A stretch of 60,711 nt of DNA from Methanoculleus sp. UBA303 (GTDB taxonomy: Archaea; Halobacteriota; Methanomicrobia; Methanomicrobiales; Methanoculleaceae): contig DANY01000009.1 of assembly GCA_002501655.1 (NCBI GenBank), positions 19,619 through 80,329 on the forward strand. Reading direction: 5' to 3'. Position 1 is the stretch's first letter; each line of letters starts with the position of its first letter. Positions 8,842 through 17,887 of the stretch are shown here, one piece after another. A program made the translations under genes and the position numbers. The notes below the pieces were generated by a model that was not told the DNA's origin, did not search any database, and saw only the letters and a list, made by a program, of their open reading frames with translations.

Positions 8842-9534
8842 ATGGTAAATGTTACCCAGCAGATGGCGAAAGATACGGAGTACAGTGCGGTCAACCTGAT
8901 GGCGGATGCCGGGGTGGACGCAGGGCGATGGAGCCGGATACCGGACGATGCGACGATCAAAAAGACAGTTGCAGCGATTGAGGCACGGAACATAAGGGTG
9001 ATCCTGATGGATTCGGCAGAGGAAGCGCTCCGGACGGTCGTTGACCTGCTGCCCGAAGGGGCCGAGATCATGAACGGTACCTCGACGACCCTGGTCGAGA
9101 TCGGGTTTGACCGGGTGCTCAAGGAGAACCGGAAGGGCTGGCGGGATTATCACGCGGTCGTCACGGCCGAGAACGATGAGAAGAAGCGCCACGCGCTCCG
9201 CCGCAAAAGCGTGGCCGCCGATTACTTCCTCTCCGGAGTCCAGGCGATCGCCGAGTCGGGCGAGGTGGTGGGGTGCGACAAGACCGGGAGCCGGATGGGG
9301 GCGTGGCCTCACGCAGCGGCCCACCTCATCCTCGTCTCCGGGGCGAACAAGATCGTGCCGACGCTCGACGAGGCGCTCCGGCGGTGCTGGGAGTACGCCC
9401 TGCCCCTTGAGAATCAGCGTGCCAGGCGCGTCTACGGCACCGGGAGTGCCATCGGCAAGTACGTTATCCTCAACGACGAGGTTGAGGATGGGAGGATAAC
9501 CCTGGTCCTGGTCCGGGAACAGCTCGGCTACTGA
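8842..9534 (+). CDS. LUD domain (LutC/DUF162-like) protein
   Basis: A 230-residue protein of the LUD (lactate-utilisation) superfamily. Typical family parts are GAEIMNGTSTTLVEIGF near residue 74, the AIAESGEVVGCDKTGSR region near 138, and VSGANKIVPTLDEALRR near 167. LutC acts with LutA/LutB in bacterial lactate oxidation, but no iron-sulfur partner genes are adjacent, so its role here is open. The ATG at 8842 follows GGGGTGATC, a strong ribosome site; longer in-frame starts overlap the upstream gene. Confidence 0.8.
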   Translation: MVNVTQQMAKDTEYSAVNLMADAGVDAGRWSRIPDDATIKKTVAAIEARNIRVILMDSAEEALRTVVDLLPEGAEIMNGTSTTLVEIGFDRVLKENRKGWRDYHAVVTAENDEKKRHALRRKSVAADYFLSGVQAIAESGEVVGCDKTGSRMGAWPHAAAHLILVSGANKIVPTLDEALRRCWEYALPLENQRARRVYGTGSAIGKYVILNDEVEDGRITLVLVREQLGY

Positions 9535-9591
9535 ACCGGACGGCGGGACTCAGCTCCGGAAAGCCCGGGTCCGGCCGGAGGCCCCCCTCCC

Positions 9592-11061
9592 TCATTCGAT
9601 ATGTTCGAAGTCGATGAAACCCCTGTATGGGTCTGTCGCCAGCAGGCGGACCCGTACCCTCTGGCCGACCCTGAGACCGTGCTCGCCCAGCACGATTCTT
9701 CCTTCGGCCGGCGGGGCGATCAGCCTGACATACGTCCCCTTCTCCGAGGCTCCGGTGACGAATGCCTCAAACGAGTCGCCTATCCTCTCCCGGAGCAGGA
9801 CTGCGGCCGCCGCCTTCCGGACGAAGCGTTCGACCTTCTGGGACGATTTCTCCCGGTCAGTCAGCCTGACGGCGAGGTCGTCAAGTTCAAAAGGCGTGTA
9901 GGGAGGATAGCGCTCCCCGTCAATGACTGATTTTATCAGCCGCTGGATGATGAGGTCAACGTAGCGCCGGTTCGGGGCAGTGCCATGGGTGTAGTCGGTG
10001 ACGGCGAGGGCGAAGTGGCCGACCGGGACGTCGCCCGGCTGGAACGCCACATACTCGCCCGCCCCCATCAGTTTCACCACGGTCAGGGAGAGGTCGGGGA
10101 AGCGGTCGGGGTCGGCCGCCTTCTGCCGGATGAGAAACGCGGTGAGCGCCTCCGCGTCAGGCTCGATGGGCAGAGTCTCGCCACGCTCCGCCGCCTCCCT
10201 CACGATCCCCTCCCAGTTCTTTGGTGTGCGGACGACCCGGTGGATCATGGCAAGGCCAGCGTCGTTCAGGAACGCTGTCACGCTGCCGTTCGCTGCAACC
10301 ATGAACTCCTCGATCAGGCATCGCGCGCGGTTCTGCTGCTGGATGACGAGGCCCAGGACCCGGCCGTCCGCCACGACGGGCTCGGCCTCGATCGTCTCGA
10401 GGGCAAGCGCTCCCCGCTCCGTCCGGCGCTTTTTGAGGAGCATGGCCGCCTCGTTCTGGAGAAGGATCTGCCTCTCCAGTCCCGGTGTCTCCCTGACCGT
10501 CCGGGGGATAGGGCCGGTCCCTTCCAGCCAGTCGCCGATCTCCTCGTAGACGAGTTTTGCCCGGTTCGTGACGATCGCCCGGTAGATCTCGCCGGGCCTC
10601 GTGCTCCCATCCGGGAGGACGGTGTATTCGATGACGACTGCCATCCGGTCTTGGCCTGGGAGGAGCGACGTGATGCCCGCCGAGAGGCGGTCGGGCAGCA
10701 TCGGGAAGGTCTCGACGCCGGTGTAGACCGATGTCCCGTTATGGCCGGCATGCCGATCCGTCTCCGATTCTTTCGGGACGTAGGCGTCGACGTCGGCGAT
10801 TGCAACCCTGACCCGGATCTCCCCGTTCGGCTCTTCTTCGCAGACTTCTATCTGATCGAGGTCCTTTGAATCGTGGTTATCGATCGACGACCAGAGGAGC
10901 GATCGGAGGTCGCGAGGGTCGCTGAGGGTATCCGGAAAGACGTTTGCGGTAAGAGCGCCGACTTCCCGGAGGACGGACGGCGGAAACCCGGGGATAAAGC
11001 CGTACTGATCCATCGCCGCCCATGCGATGGCGTTCAGGTCGACGTGGGGATGGTTCTGCAT
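9592..11061 (-). CDS. RNB domain ribonuclease (RNase II/R family)
   Basis: A 489-residue protein whose N-terminal half is an RNB catalytic domain: aspartates in IDNHDSKDLDQIE near residue 45 and in VAIADVDAYVPK near 75 fit the magnesium-binding cluster, and the arginine-containing C-terminal part HGTAPNRRYVDLIIQR is also seen. A short S1-like strand region closes the protein (KGTYVRLIAP, GQRVRVRLLATDP). It should be a processive 3'-to-5' exoribonuclease. The frame opens at 11193, but TATAATAT at 11084-11091 supports ATG 11061 with a very short leader. The cold-shock domains of bacterial RNase R are missing. Confidence 0.83.
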   Translation of the reverse strand: MQNHPHVDLNAIAWAAMDQYGFIPGFPPSVLREVGALTANVFPDTLSDPRDLRSLLWSSIDNHDSKDLDQIEVCEEEPNGEIRVRVAIADVDAYVPKESETDRHAGHNGTSVYTGVETFPMLPDRLSAGITSLLPGQDRMAVVIEYTVLPDGSTRPGEIYRAIVTNRAKLVYEEIGDWLEGTGPIPRTVRETPGLERQILLQNEAAMLLKKRRTERGALALETIEAEPVVADGRVLGLVIQQQNRARCLIEEFMVAANGSVTAFLNDAGLAMIHRVVRTPKNWEGIVREAAERGETLPIEPDAEALTAFLIRQKAADPDRFPDLSLTVVKLMGAGEYVAFQPGDVPVGHFALAVTDYTHGTAPNRRYVDLIIQRLIKSVIDGERYPPYTPFELDDLAVRLTDREKSSQKVERFVRKAAAAVLLRERIGDSFEAFVTGASEKGTYVRLIAPPAEGRIVLGEHGLRVGQRVRVRLLATDPYRGFIDFEHIE

Positions 11062-11083
11062 CTTGTGATGGTTCGTTTGCGGG

Positions 11084-11091
11084 TATAATAT
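11084..11091 (-). promoter_or_regulatory. TATA box of the RNB nuclease gene
   Basis: ATATTATA on the minus strand, about 25 bases before ATG 11061. Confidence 0.5.
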
Positions 11092-11207
11092 GGCTTGTGA
11101 ACGCTCCCGCGCCAACAGTCTGCCCGATGATCCCGGCCGTTCCTTTGGAAATATAGCGACCTCATGTATGTCTGTATTTATTCTCCGGTTCATATATCCG
11201 TCTATAG

Positions 11208-11215
11208 TTTATATT
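11208..11215 (+). promoter_or_regulatory. TATA box of the phosphate transporter gene
   Basis: TTTATATT in an AT-rich stretch about 50 bases before ATG 11265, in the region shared with the divergent RNB gene. Confidence 0.5.
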
Positions 11216-11264
11216 CAAAATTGCTATACTCGCCATGGAGTAACAGTATAGAACTGGTAATCCG

Positions 11265-12296
11265 ATGCTTGACTTTACCTTGATCCTCATCGTGGGCATT
11301 ATCATCATCGCGCTTTTCTTCGACTTCACAAACGGCTTTCACGATTCGGCAAACTCTATCTCGACTGTCGTCTCGACAAAGGTTCTCTCCCCGAGAGACG
11401 CCGTGATATTTGCCGCCTTTTTCAATTTTATCGCGGCCTTCGGGTTCGGTGTCGCAGTTGCGAGTACCATCAGTAAGATCATCAAACTCGATTTCATCGA
11501 CACATCGGTCATCCCCTTTGTCGTGCTCTGCGGCCTAATCGGGGCGATCGTCTGGAACGTCATAACGTGGTACTCCGGTCTCCCGACATCCTCATCGCAT
11601 GCGCTCATCGGTGGACTGATGGGTGGGGGCATAGCCGCGGCCGGGGTTGCGGCAATTAAAATCTCGACCGTCCAGACCATTGTCATCTTCATGGTTCTGT
11701 CGCCTATCGTCGGGTTTGTGATCAGCTTACTGTTTATGACCGTAGTGCTTCGCTTCTCCCGGGACACCGCACGACCGGTAGCCGAACGATACTTCAAGCG
11801 TCTCCAGCTCCTGTCAGCGGCGGCGTACAGTTTCAGCCACGGAACCAACGACGCACAGAAGACTATGGGAATCATTACTCCGCTCCTGTTTTCCATCGGC
11901 TACTTCGGGGCGGGCGTCGACCCGAACCATCTGCCGGTCCCGATCTGGGTGATCCTGATCGCACATGCGGCGATCGCGCTCGGCACACTCTTTGGGGGAT
12001 GGCGGATCGTGAAGACGATGGGCTACGGGATCACGAGGCTCCGGCCGATCCATGGGTTCACGGCGGAGACGGCGGGGGCCGCAACGATTATCGGTGCTTC
12101 CGCTGTGGGGATTCCTGTAAGCACGACGCATATCATATCTTCTTCCATCATGGGCGTCGGTGTTACCAAAGGGGTGAAATTTGTGAAATGGGGCGTTGCG
12201 CGCCGGATAGTCACGGCGTGGATCCTCACGATACCGCTCAGCGCATTGATCGGGTTTCTGGCATTCTCGGCACTTCACCTGGCGCGATTGGTCTGA
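11265..12296 (+). CDS. pit: PiT family inorganic phosphate transporter
   Basis: A 343-residue integral membrane protein of the PiT/Pho4 family, importing phosphate with a cation. The two duplicated family signatures are present: FTNGFHDSANSISTVVSTKV near residue 27 and SFSHGTNDAQKTMGIITPL near 192, each followed by GLPTSSSHALIG- or GIPVSTTHIISS-type repeats. About ten hydrophobic segments are seen. No PhoU-like gene (DUF47) lies beside it, which is often the case in archaea. Start ATG 11265 is 50 bases behind a TATA box. Confidence 0.92.
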   Translation: MLDFTLILIVGIIIIALFFDFTNGFHDSANSISTVVSTKVLSPRDAVIFAAFFNFIAAFGFGVAVASTISKIIKLDFIDTSVIPFVVLCGLIGAIVWNVITWYSGLPTSSSHALIGGLMGGGIAAAGVAAIKISTVQTIVIFMVLSPIVGFVISLLFMTVVLRFSRDTARPVAERYFKRLQLLSAAAYSFSHGTNDAQKTMGIITPLLFSIGYFGAGVDPNHLPVPIWVILIAHAAIALGTLFGGWRIVKTMGYGITRLRPIHGFTAETAGAATIIGASAVGIPVSTTHIISSSIMGVGVTKGVKFVKWGVARRIVTAWILTIPLSALIGFLAFSALHLARLV

Positions 12297-12560
12297 AGTC
12301 GCGAAGACGATTGTCAGGCACGGCTGACTGAGACCATCGGCATCTCCCGGCTGATCGGGCGGGCCGCGGATCCCCCTCTCACAGCCTGCTGCAGGCGGTC
12401 CGGTTCCACCCGTCGGGGCGGCAGGGAAGTACCGGTTCGGCTGGTCCGGTAGAGGTCACGCCCCCAGAGCACCACCAGCGCTGCCGGCAGTTCAAGGTTT
12501 GTTCTGGGGCGTCGTCATGCCGCTGGAATCTGGAAAAATGGGGCCGAACCTCCCCGGCAA

Positions 12561-13925
12561 TCAGTTTTTAAAACTGTGGATCGGCGCGGGAATCCGCCCG
12601 CCGCGGTTTATGAAGTCAGCGCAGCCGAATCTATTCACCTGCTGGACCGGTGCATGGCCTAACAGCCCGCCGAACTCGACGGTGTCGCCGACATCCTTTC
12701 CTATCACCGGGATCAGCCGAACGGCGGTCGTCTTCTGGTTGATCATCCCGATTGCGGCCTCATCTGCGATGATACCGGATATGGTCGAGGCGGGTGTGTC
12801 GCCCGGAATTGCGATCATATCGAGGCCGACTGAGCAGACGCAGGTCATCGCCTCGAGCTTTTCGAGCGTGAGGGCGCCGCGGTTCACCGCATCGATCATC
12901 CCCTGGTCCTCGCTGACCGGGATGAATGCACCCGAAAGTCCGCCGACAGAGGAACTCGCCATGATCCCTCCCTTCTTCACCTGGTCATTTAAGAGAGCAA
13001 GAGCGGCCGTCGTCCCTGGTGCACCGACCGACTCGAGCCCCATCTCCTCGAGGATCCCGGCGACACTGTCCCCGATGGACGGCGTGGGGGCGAGAGAGAG
13101 GTCCACGATCCCGAACGGGATCCCAAGTCTCTCCGATGCCTCCTGGGCGACGAGCTGCCCTGCGCGGGTGACCTTGAAGGCCGTCCTCTTGACCGTCTCG
13201 CAGAGAACCTCGAAGTTCTTCCCCCGGACACCCTCGAGTGCATGCTTGATGACTCCCGGGCCGCTTACGCCCACGTTAATAATTGCATCAGCCTCGGAGA
13301 CACCGTGAAAAGCCCCGGCCATGAACGGGTTGTCGTCAGGGGCGTTGCAGAGGACGACCAGCTTCGCACAGCCAAGAGAGTTATTCTCCTTCGTCGCCTC
13401 GGCTGTCTCCCGTACAATCTCTCCCATCAGTTTTACGGCATCCATGTTGATCCCGGTCTTCGTCGAGCCGATGTTTACCGAGCTGCAGACCCTCTCAGTC
13501 GAGGCGAGAGCCGCCGGGATTGAGCGGATGAGCGCTTCTTCGTTCGAGGTCATTCCCTTCGAGACGATCGCCGAGTATCCCCCGAGGAAGTTGACCCCCG
13601 TATCCCTTGCGGCCCGATCAAGCGTCTTTGCAACCGTTACAAAATCCTCCGGGGACCTGCAGGCCCGCCCGCCGACAAGTGCGATGGGGGTTACTGATAT
13701 CCTCTTGTTTACAATCGGGATCCCGTACTCGAGTTCAATCTCTCTCCCGGTCGAGACGAGATCCTTTGCCAGCCGGGTGATTTTGTCGTATATATTCCTG
13801 TTTAAGGCATCGAGATCGGAGTCGCAGCAGTCAAGGAGGCTGATGCCGAGCGTGATGGTTCTCACGTCGAGCTTCTCCTGCTCGATCATCTTGTTCGTCT
13901 CGTTTACCTCGAAGATAGTGATCAT
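12561..13925 (-). CDS. UPF0210 (DUF711, PFL-like) family protein
   Basis: A 454-residue cytosolic protein of the UPF0210 family, distantly related in fold to pyruvate formate-lyase. Family blocks seen: [15 protein letters not shown] near residue 20, [10 protein letters not shown] near 75, [15 protein letters not shown] near 110, and a Gly-rich [20 protein letters not shown] near 325. Start ATG 13925 has a GAGGGG ribosome site. It lies 8 bases behind the ACT-domain gene and surely shares its mRNA; this pairing is conserved in bacteria and archaea, with the ACT protein the likely ligand-sensing partner. The reaction is unknown. Confidence 0.88.
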   Translation of the reverse strand: MITIFEVNETNKMIEQEKLDVRTITLGISLLDCCDSDLDALNRNIYDKITRLAKDLVSTGREIELEYGIPIVNKRISVTPIALVGGRACRSPEDFVTVAKTLDRAARDTGVNFLGGYSAIVSKGMTSNEEALIRSIPAALASTERVCSSVNIGSTKTGINMDAVKLMGEIVRETAEATKENNSLGCAKLVVLCNAPDDNPFMAGAFHGVSEADAIINVGVSGPGVIKHALEGVRGKNFEVLCETVKRTAFKVTRAGQLVAQEASERLGIPFGIVDLSLAPTPSIGDSVAGILEEMGLESVGAPGTTAALALLNDQVKKGGIMASSSVGGLSGAFIPVSEDQGMIDAVNRGALTLEKLEAMTCVCSVGLDMIAIPGDTPASTISGIIADEAAIGMINQKTTAVRLIPVIGKDVGDTVEFGGLLGHAPVQQVNRFGCADFINRGGRIPAPIHSFKN

Positions 13926-13933
13926 AATACCCC

Positions 13934-14206
13934 TCAGATACGGTGCATTTTCGTAAAAATGTCCTCCCGCTGGCACCGGACTTTAACGCCGATATCATCG
14001 CCGAGGTCTTCAAGTTCGATCACCATTTCGGCATACGGTTTTGTTGATCCGCTGGTATCGACGATCATCATCATATTGAAGTACCCCTGCACGATCGTCT
14101 GCGAGATATCCTCAACATTGACCTGGTTTTCGGCAAGATACGTGCAGATCTTCGCGATGATCCCCACTGCATCCTTTCCGACGACGGTGATGATTGTCTT
14201 GCTCAT
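13934..14206 (-). CDS. ACT domain protein (UPF0237)
   Basis: A 90-residue single ACT domain, starting with [18 protein letters not shown], the loop that binds small ligands (often amino acids), and followed by the helix [15 protein letters not shown] 14206 has GGAGAG 8 bases upstream; the longer frame to 14257 has no such site. First gene of a two-gene operon with the UPF0210 protein, which it probably regulates or partners. Which ligand it binds is unknown. Confidence 0.85.
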   Translation of the reverse strand: MSKTIITVVGKDAVGIIAKICTYLAENQVNVEDISQTIVQGYFNMMMIVDTSGSTKPYAEMVIELEDLGDDIGVKVRCQREDIFTKMHRI

Positions 14207-14543
14207 GCTCTCTCCTGTCCTTGTGCTGGTTATTGATTGAATGTGCCGGTGATTCAAGGTTTGCCGGGGAGCATCGTCGCAAGATCGTTCACCCGCAGAG
14301 CCCTGACCGCGGAGCGGTGTTATCCGGCTTCTTCCGGTGCCCGCCGGGCCCGCCCGAAGACGATCGCGAGAAGGAGGAAGACGGCCCGGGCCGCCGTTCT
14401 TCTGAACAGGCGATGGTGCCGGGTGAAGCGTTCATGCACCATAATTCAATCCCTCTGCGGCTGTAGCTGTGGGGGATCGGGTGCCCTGTAGGAGGGCCTG
14501 CCTGTTCTGCGGAGCGGCGCTCGTACGTGAGGGCGGGTCCGTG

Positions 14544-14565
14544 TAAGTCAACTCGCGTTGACTTA
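14544..14565. promoter_or_regulatory. Palindrome 1, GTCAAC-N4-GTTGAC operator-like site
   Basis: A perfect inverted repeat with 9-base arms (TAAGTCAAC and GTTGACTTA) around TCGC. Its core recurs exactly 40 bases further on. Two dyads on nearly the same helix face before a start codon suggest binding by a dimeric regulator. Confidence 0.6.
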
Positions 14566-14582
14566 GAAGAGGGGTGTCGGTG

Positions 14583-14606
14583 CTATGTCAACATAGGTTG
14601 ACGTAG
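14583..14606. promoter_or_regulatory. Palindrome 2, GTCAAC-N4-GTTGAC operator-like site
   Basis: Inverted repeat with 10-base arms (CTATGTCAAC and GTTGACGTAG, one mismatch) around ATAG. It shares only the core with palindrome 1, so the core is what is kept. It ends 9 bases before the first possible start of the next gene, in a position to block transcription or translation. Confidence 0.6.
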
Positions 14607-14614
14607 CCTTCCCT

Positions 14615-15145
14615 GTGGTATCTCAAAATACTGGAGGCTCATACCACCTGCTTGTGAAGAAGTACAGCAGAGAGGACCAGATGACGATGGCAACCTGGGC
14701 TGCGGACTGCGCCGAGCGGGTGCTCCCGCTCTTTGAAGAGGCCTATCCCGGGGATGACCGGCCGCGCAAGGCCATCGAAGCGTGCCGGACGTGGGTCCGG
14801 ACGGGCGTGTTCAGGATGGCCGAGATCCGCGGGGCTTCGCTTGGGGCTCATGCCGCTGCCCGCGATGCGAAAGAGAACGACGCGGCCTGTTTTGCTGCCC
14901 GTGCCGCGGGTCAGGCGGTAGCGACCGCGCACGTTCCCCAGCATGCCTATGGGGCGGCCTACTATGCGCTTAAAGCCGTCGCGGCTGCGGACCCGGCCGG
15001 TGCTGCGGCTAAGGCTGCCGCGGAGCGGGAGTGGCAGGCGGGAAGGCTTGCCGAGGGGCTGAGAGAGGAGATCATGGGCAGGATTGCCGTTCAGGTACGC
15101 AGGGGCGGGGTCTCTATCAAACTGTGGAAGGGCGAGGGGTTTTGA
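14615..15145 (+). CDS. Putative immunity protein-like (Imm5-like), Ala-rich helical
   Basis: An Ala-rich, helical protein of up to 176 residues. It carries WAADCAERVLPLFEEAYP near residue 28, RPRKAIEA near 50 and an AHVPQHAYGAAYYALKA block near 110, a pattern I recognise from proteins annotated as putative immunity proteins (Imm5-like). Such proteins are thought to protect against a toxin, but no toxin gene is adjacent. Start is unclear: GTG 14615, GTG 14654 and ATG 14681 are all in frame, and GGAGG at 14633-14637 fits none of them well. Two palindromes precede it, and a broken second copy of its middle lies at 16511-16703. Confidence 0.6.
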   Translation: MVSQNTGGSYHLLVKKYSREDQMTMATWAADCAERVLPLFEEAYPGDDRPRKAIEACRTWVRTGVFRMAEIRGASLGAHAAARDAKENDAACFAARAAGQAVATAHVPQHAYGAAYYALKAVAAADPAGAAAKAAAEREWQAGRLAEGLREEIMGRIAVQVRRGGVSIKLWKGEGF

Positions 15146-15196
15146 TGAGGGTGGTGAGCCGTGGGTCTCGCGTGTGCCCTGCCTGCGGCCTCCCCT

Positions 15197-16393
15197 TCAC
15201 ATATGGTACGGGTCCGGCTCCCCGATGGAGCGGTACATCGCCGTGCGGAGTGCGCCTTCCCTTGGGTCCTGCAGATGAACCCCCATCTGGTTTGGGATGT
15301 ATGCGTAGCCGATCCCGGCGTGCGGGTCGGCAAAACCAAAGGAGCCCCCGGAACCGGGGGCTCCAAAGGAGGTCGGATGGCCAAAGGGGTTCTCAGGGTC
15401 CGGCTTCATAAAGCCGAGCGAGAACCGGATCTCCACCTTCATGCACTCGTCACGAAACCCGTGGACCGGCGGGACCGCAGGTGCCATCAGGCACCGGAGC
15501 GTCTCCTCACGTAGTCCGAGTTCTCTTCCCCCGGTTGCGAAGACACTGTAGGCCCGAGCCATGGCCCGGGCTGTTCCGACACCTCCCCCTGCGGGCACCT
15601 CCAGGTTCCGGGCGTAAATGTGTTCTCTATCCCCCTCCGGCAGCTCCGACCCCAGCAGGCACCTGCGGAAGCGTGAGCGCGGGTTCATCGCGGAGAGCAC
15701 GAGCGGGAGAGGCATCGTGAAGAGCATCGCCGCCATGTTGCGTGGCCGTTCAAGCGGTGCCAGCCGGGAGTTCGGGATCTCTTCCGGCAGCCGGATGTAG
15801 AAGTCGAGTTCCAGCGGATCGGCGATCTCCTCCTGGAAGAACTGTCCCAGACTTCGGTGTTCCGGATCGACCCGACGGAGCAGTTCGCTCTCGTAGAACC
15901 CGAGGGTGATGCCGTGGTAAGCCTGGCGCGTTCCCGGCTCCCAGGCCGGTTTCTGCCGCGCGAGTACGACCGCCAGCCTGTCGAGGTCCGCGACGAGGCT
16001 CCTGTCCAGCCGCTCGTCCAGGGCGAAGAGCCCGGCCTGATGCGAAAGCAGCTGCCGAATCGTGATCTCCCTCTTGCCCTGTCGGGCAAACTCCGGCCAG
16101 TACGCGCTCACACGCTCGTCGTAGCTAAAGAGGCCCCGCGAATGAGCGAGCGCCATAGCGAGGCCGGCCATGCCCTTCGTTGTGGAGAAGACCAGGGCCA
16201 TCGTGTCTTTCTCCCACGGTTCGCCCATCGCCCTGTTCCGGATGCCGCCCCAGAGGTCGACAACTTTTTCCCCGCGATAGTATACGCAACAGGCTGCTCC
16301 AAGCTCCCCGCGGCGCCGGAAATTCTCTATAAACGTCTCCCGCACCGCCTCAAACCCCGGCCTGACAAACCCTCCTACGGCGTTATCATCCAT
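15197..16393 (-). CDS. Serine hydrolase, beta-lactamase/EstB family
   Basis: A 398-residue serine hydrolase of the class C beta-lactamase-like family. The catalytic SxxK is seen as STTK in ALVFSTTKGMAGLAMAL near residue 85, and the Tyr of the YxG-type second motif as YHG near 160; a Gly-rich third motif (FGAPGSGGSFGFADP) lies near 367. No signal peptide, so it is probably a cytoplasmic esterase or peptidase rather than an antibiotic resistance enzyme. ATG 16393 follows GGAGG with a 5-base gap; GTG 16405 is an alternative. It lies between the intact immunity-like gene and its remnant, on the opposite strand. Confidence 0.83.
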   Translation of the reverse strand: MDDNAVGGFVRPGFEAVRETFIENFRRRGELGAACCVYYRGEKVVDLWGGIRNRAMGEPWEKDTMALVFSTTKGMAGLAMALAHSRGLFSYDERVSAYWPEFARQGKREITIRQLLSHQAGLFALDERLDRSLVADLDRLAVVLARQKPAWEPGTRQAYHGITLGFYESELLRRVDPEHRSLGQFFQEEIADPLELDFYIRLPEEIPNSRLAPLERPRNMAAMLFTMPLPLVLSAMNPRSRFRRCLLGSELPEGDREHIYARNLEVPAGGGVGTARAMARAYSVFATGGRELGLREETLRCLMAPAVPPVHGFRDECMKVEIRFSLGFMKPDPENPFGHPTSFGAPGSGGSFGFADPHAGIGYAYIPNQMGVHLQDPREGALRTAMYRSIGEPDPYHM

Positions 16394-16510
16394 TCGAGCC
16401 TCCACACCCTCCTCTCCTCCCGTTGCTAAATTGGTTCTGCAATTCCTCCATCGGAGATCAGGTCTCTGTAACTTCCTCCTCTGCTTGTTGTTAGGACTTG
16501 TTCTTCAGAA

Positions 16511-16703
16511 TGACCGAGACCCGCGGGGGCTTCGCTTGGGGCTCATGCCGCTGCCCGCGATGCGAAGGAACATGACGCGCCCTGCTTTGCTCTGCCCGCA
16601 CCGCGGGCTTGGCGGTGGCGACCGCACACGTCCCCCAGCACGCCTACGGGGCGGCCTACTATGTGCTCAAAGCCGTCGTGGCGGCGGACCCGGCCGGTGC
16701 TGA
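16511..16703 (+). pseudogene. Remnant copy of the immunity-like gene
   Basis: This stretch closely matches the middle of the gene at 14615-15145 (its bases about 14815-15005): the segments coding for GASLGAHAAARDA and QHAYGAAYY are recognisable. Extra and missing bases break the frame (for example GCGGGGGC against GCGGGGC), and both ends of the gene are missing. It is a decayed duplicate, not expressed as a whole protein. Confidence 0.75.
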
Positions 16704-16757
16704 TCGCGGCAACCACCCCCTAGACCAACCCTCGTCTCCTGCCTTCGCCCCGTCTCT

Positions 16758-17227
16758 TCACCCCACCTCCCGCAGATCCCTCCGCACCTGCCGCCGCATG
16801 TACCACTCCATCACTACGCCCAGGGCATGGTAGACCAGGTTGACCGGCACATCCACAAAGTAGCGCCTCCCCTTCCCGGCCCAGTAGGCGTGTTCCGCGG
16901 GAGCTGATTCGCCCAGTTTATCGCAGGGCGACCTCCCGATATGGAGCGCCATTACGTCGAACAATCCCGGCTTTGCCCGCGCTTCCCTCTGGAGTGCGGC
17001 AAGAAAGGCCTCTGCCACCGCCTGCAACTCCCGTTCGTTCTCCCGCACCCGGTGGGCAGGGAGAGGGCCCATGGTCACGTTGGAGGTGACCCCCACCCGG
17101 GCGGCAACCTCCGGTTCACCGCTGCCTCCTCCTGGAGAATCTCGCGGATCCGCTCGGCTGCGCGGTAGGTGTTTGCCTTCCGGGCGCTGCCCATGATGAC
17201 CAGGACCTTTATGGGCCGATCTTCCAT
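16758..17227 (-). pseudogene. Broken flavodoxin-like NAD(P)H:FMN oxidoreductase gene
   Basis: The start codes in one frame for a typical flavoprotein N-terminus (KVLVIMGSARKANTY, the FMN phosphate loop, from ATG 17227). The rest is in another frame and codes for a C-terminal part of the same family (EVAARVGV, PAHRVRENEREL and an Arg-rich tail to 16758). The central part, which in this family holds the flavin ring loop and often cysteines, is missing at about 17118. So the gene has lost an internal segment and its frame. Confidence 0.7.
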
Positions 17228-17290
17228 GTAACAATAAAGTATATATCTCATACATAGGTTTTCTCCCCTGGCGCTGACAGGCATGTGCGG

Positions 17291-17671
17291 CTACAGGGGG
17301 AAAAAGGAGCAGAAAATATGTGGAATGCAAAACGAGGTGCCCGAAAATGGTCCCAGTATTCTGGCGCGTTTGAATCCGTCCGGGTCAACGTACCCCGACA
17401 TGGTCAGTCCGGCTCCATCAGAAAACCCGGTGACCAGATGGACGAAGAGTTCCGGTGCGGTGCTCATCGCGACGTGCTGTTGCCTGGGTATGCCAATGAT
17501 CCTGCTGTTCGGTAACGCCGCATGCACCGCCTCTGTACTGGCCCTGAGATGTTCCGGGCTGTTCTCGCCCTGCAGGAGCATGATGGGAGCATTCAGGTTC
17601 TCAAAGCGCGAGGGCTCCAGAACGTAATCCTCGTCCGCGAACTCCCGCGGAATGGTGTGCGCCGCTGCCAT
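17291..17671 (-). pseudogene. C-terminal fragment of an alpha/beta hydrolase
   Basis: Residues 20-83 match the end of an alpha/beta hydrolase: APIMLLQGENSPEHLR, a helix ending in ALPNSR, and the catalytic-histidine segment RQQHVAMSTAPELF. The nucleophile elbow and the rest of the fold are missing, since the frame starts at 17671 and no match is seen further upstream. The tail after residue 85 is not hydrolase-like. Best read as a gene remnant, though a short ORF could still be translated. Confidence 0.6.
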
Positions 17672-17805
17672 CGGGGCTGCTCAGGCGGGCTCCTTTCACA
17701 GCATAGCGATAAAGATAATTGATTGCCTGGGGGGGTAGTTGGGCCGCCAAGGCAAAAAGTTTTTCTTGTCAGGCTGATATTCCAACCGCAGAGGGGGGAA
17801 CGTAT

Positions 17806-17886
17806 TTGAGACATTATATTCTGTTCGCATTCATAGTGGCCCTGTTAGTGGGACACGGCCTTGCACAGGATGCGGAGGCGGGGTGA
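17806..17886 (+). CDS. 26-residue signal-peptide-like ORF
   Basis: A TTG-started frame behind GAGGGGGG that codes for a basic start, a hydrophobic core (YILFAFIVALLVGHGLAQ) and a short acidic tail. It looks like a signal peptide or a tiny membrane peptide. Its TGA is one base before the ATG of the next small ORF. It may be a truncated relic of a secreted protein or a leader peptide of the HEAT-CHAT operon. Confidence 0.3.
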   Translation: MRHYILFAFIVALLVGHGLAQDAEAG

Positions 17887-17887
17887 C

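Larger units (their letters stand above)
14207..14614. other. Intergenic region with paired palindromes
   Basis: About 400 bases without a supported gene. Its right end holds two related palindromes (listed separately) in front of the immunity-like gene. Confidence 0.5.

Noticed and set aside
12499..13308. 269-residue plus-strand frame
   Set aside because: Antisense shadow of the UPF0210 gene, whose protein matches its family over its whole length.
15197..16393. Serine hydrolase as the toxin partner of the immunity-like gene
   Set aside because: It is a complete cytoplasmic beta-lactamase/EstB-type enzyme on the opposite strand, without secretion or toxin features.
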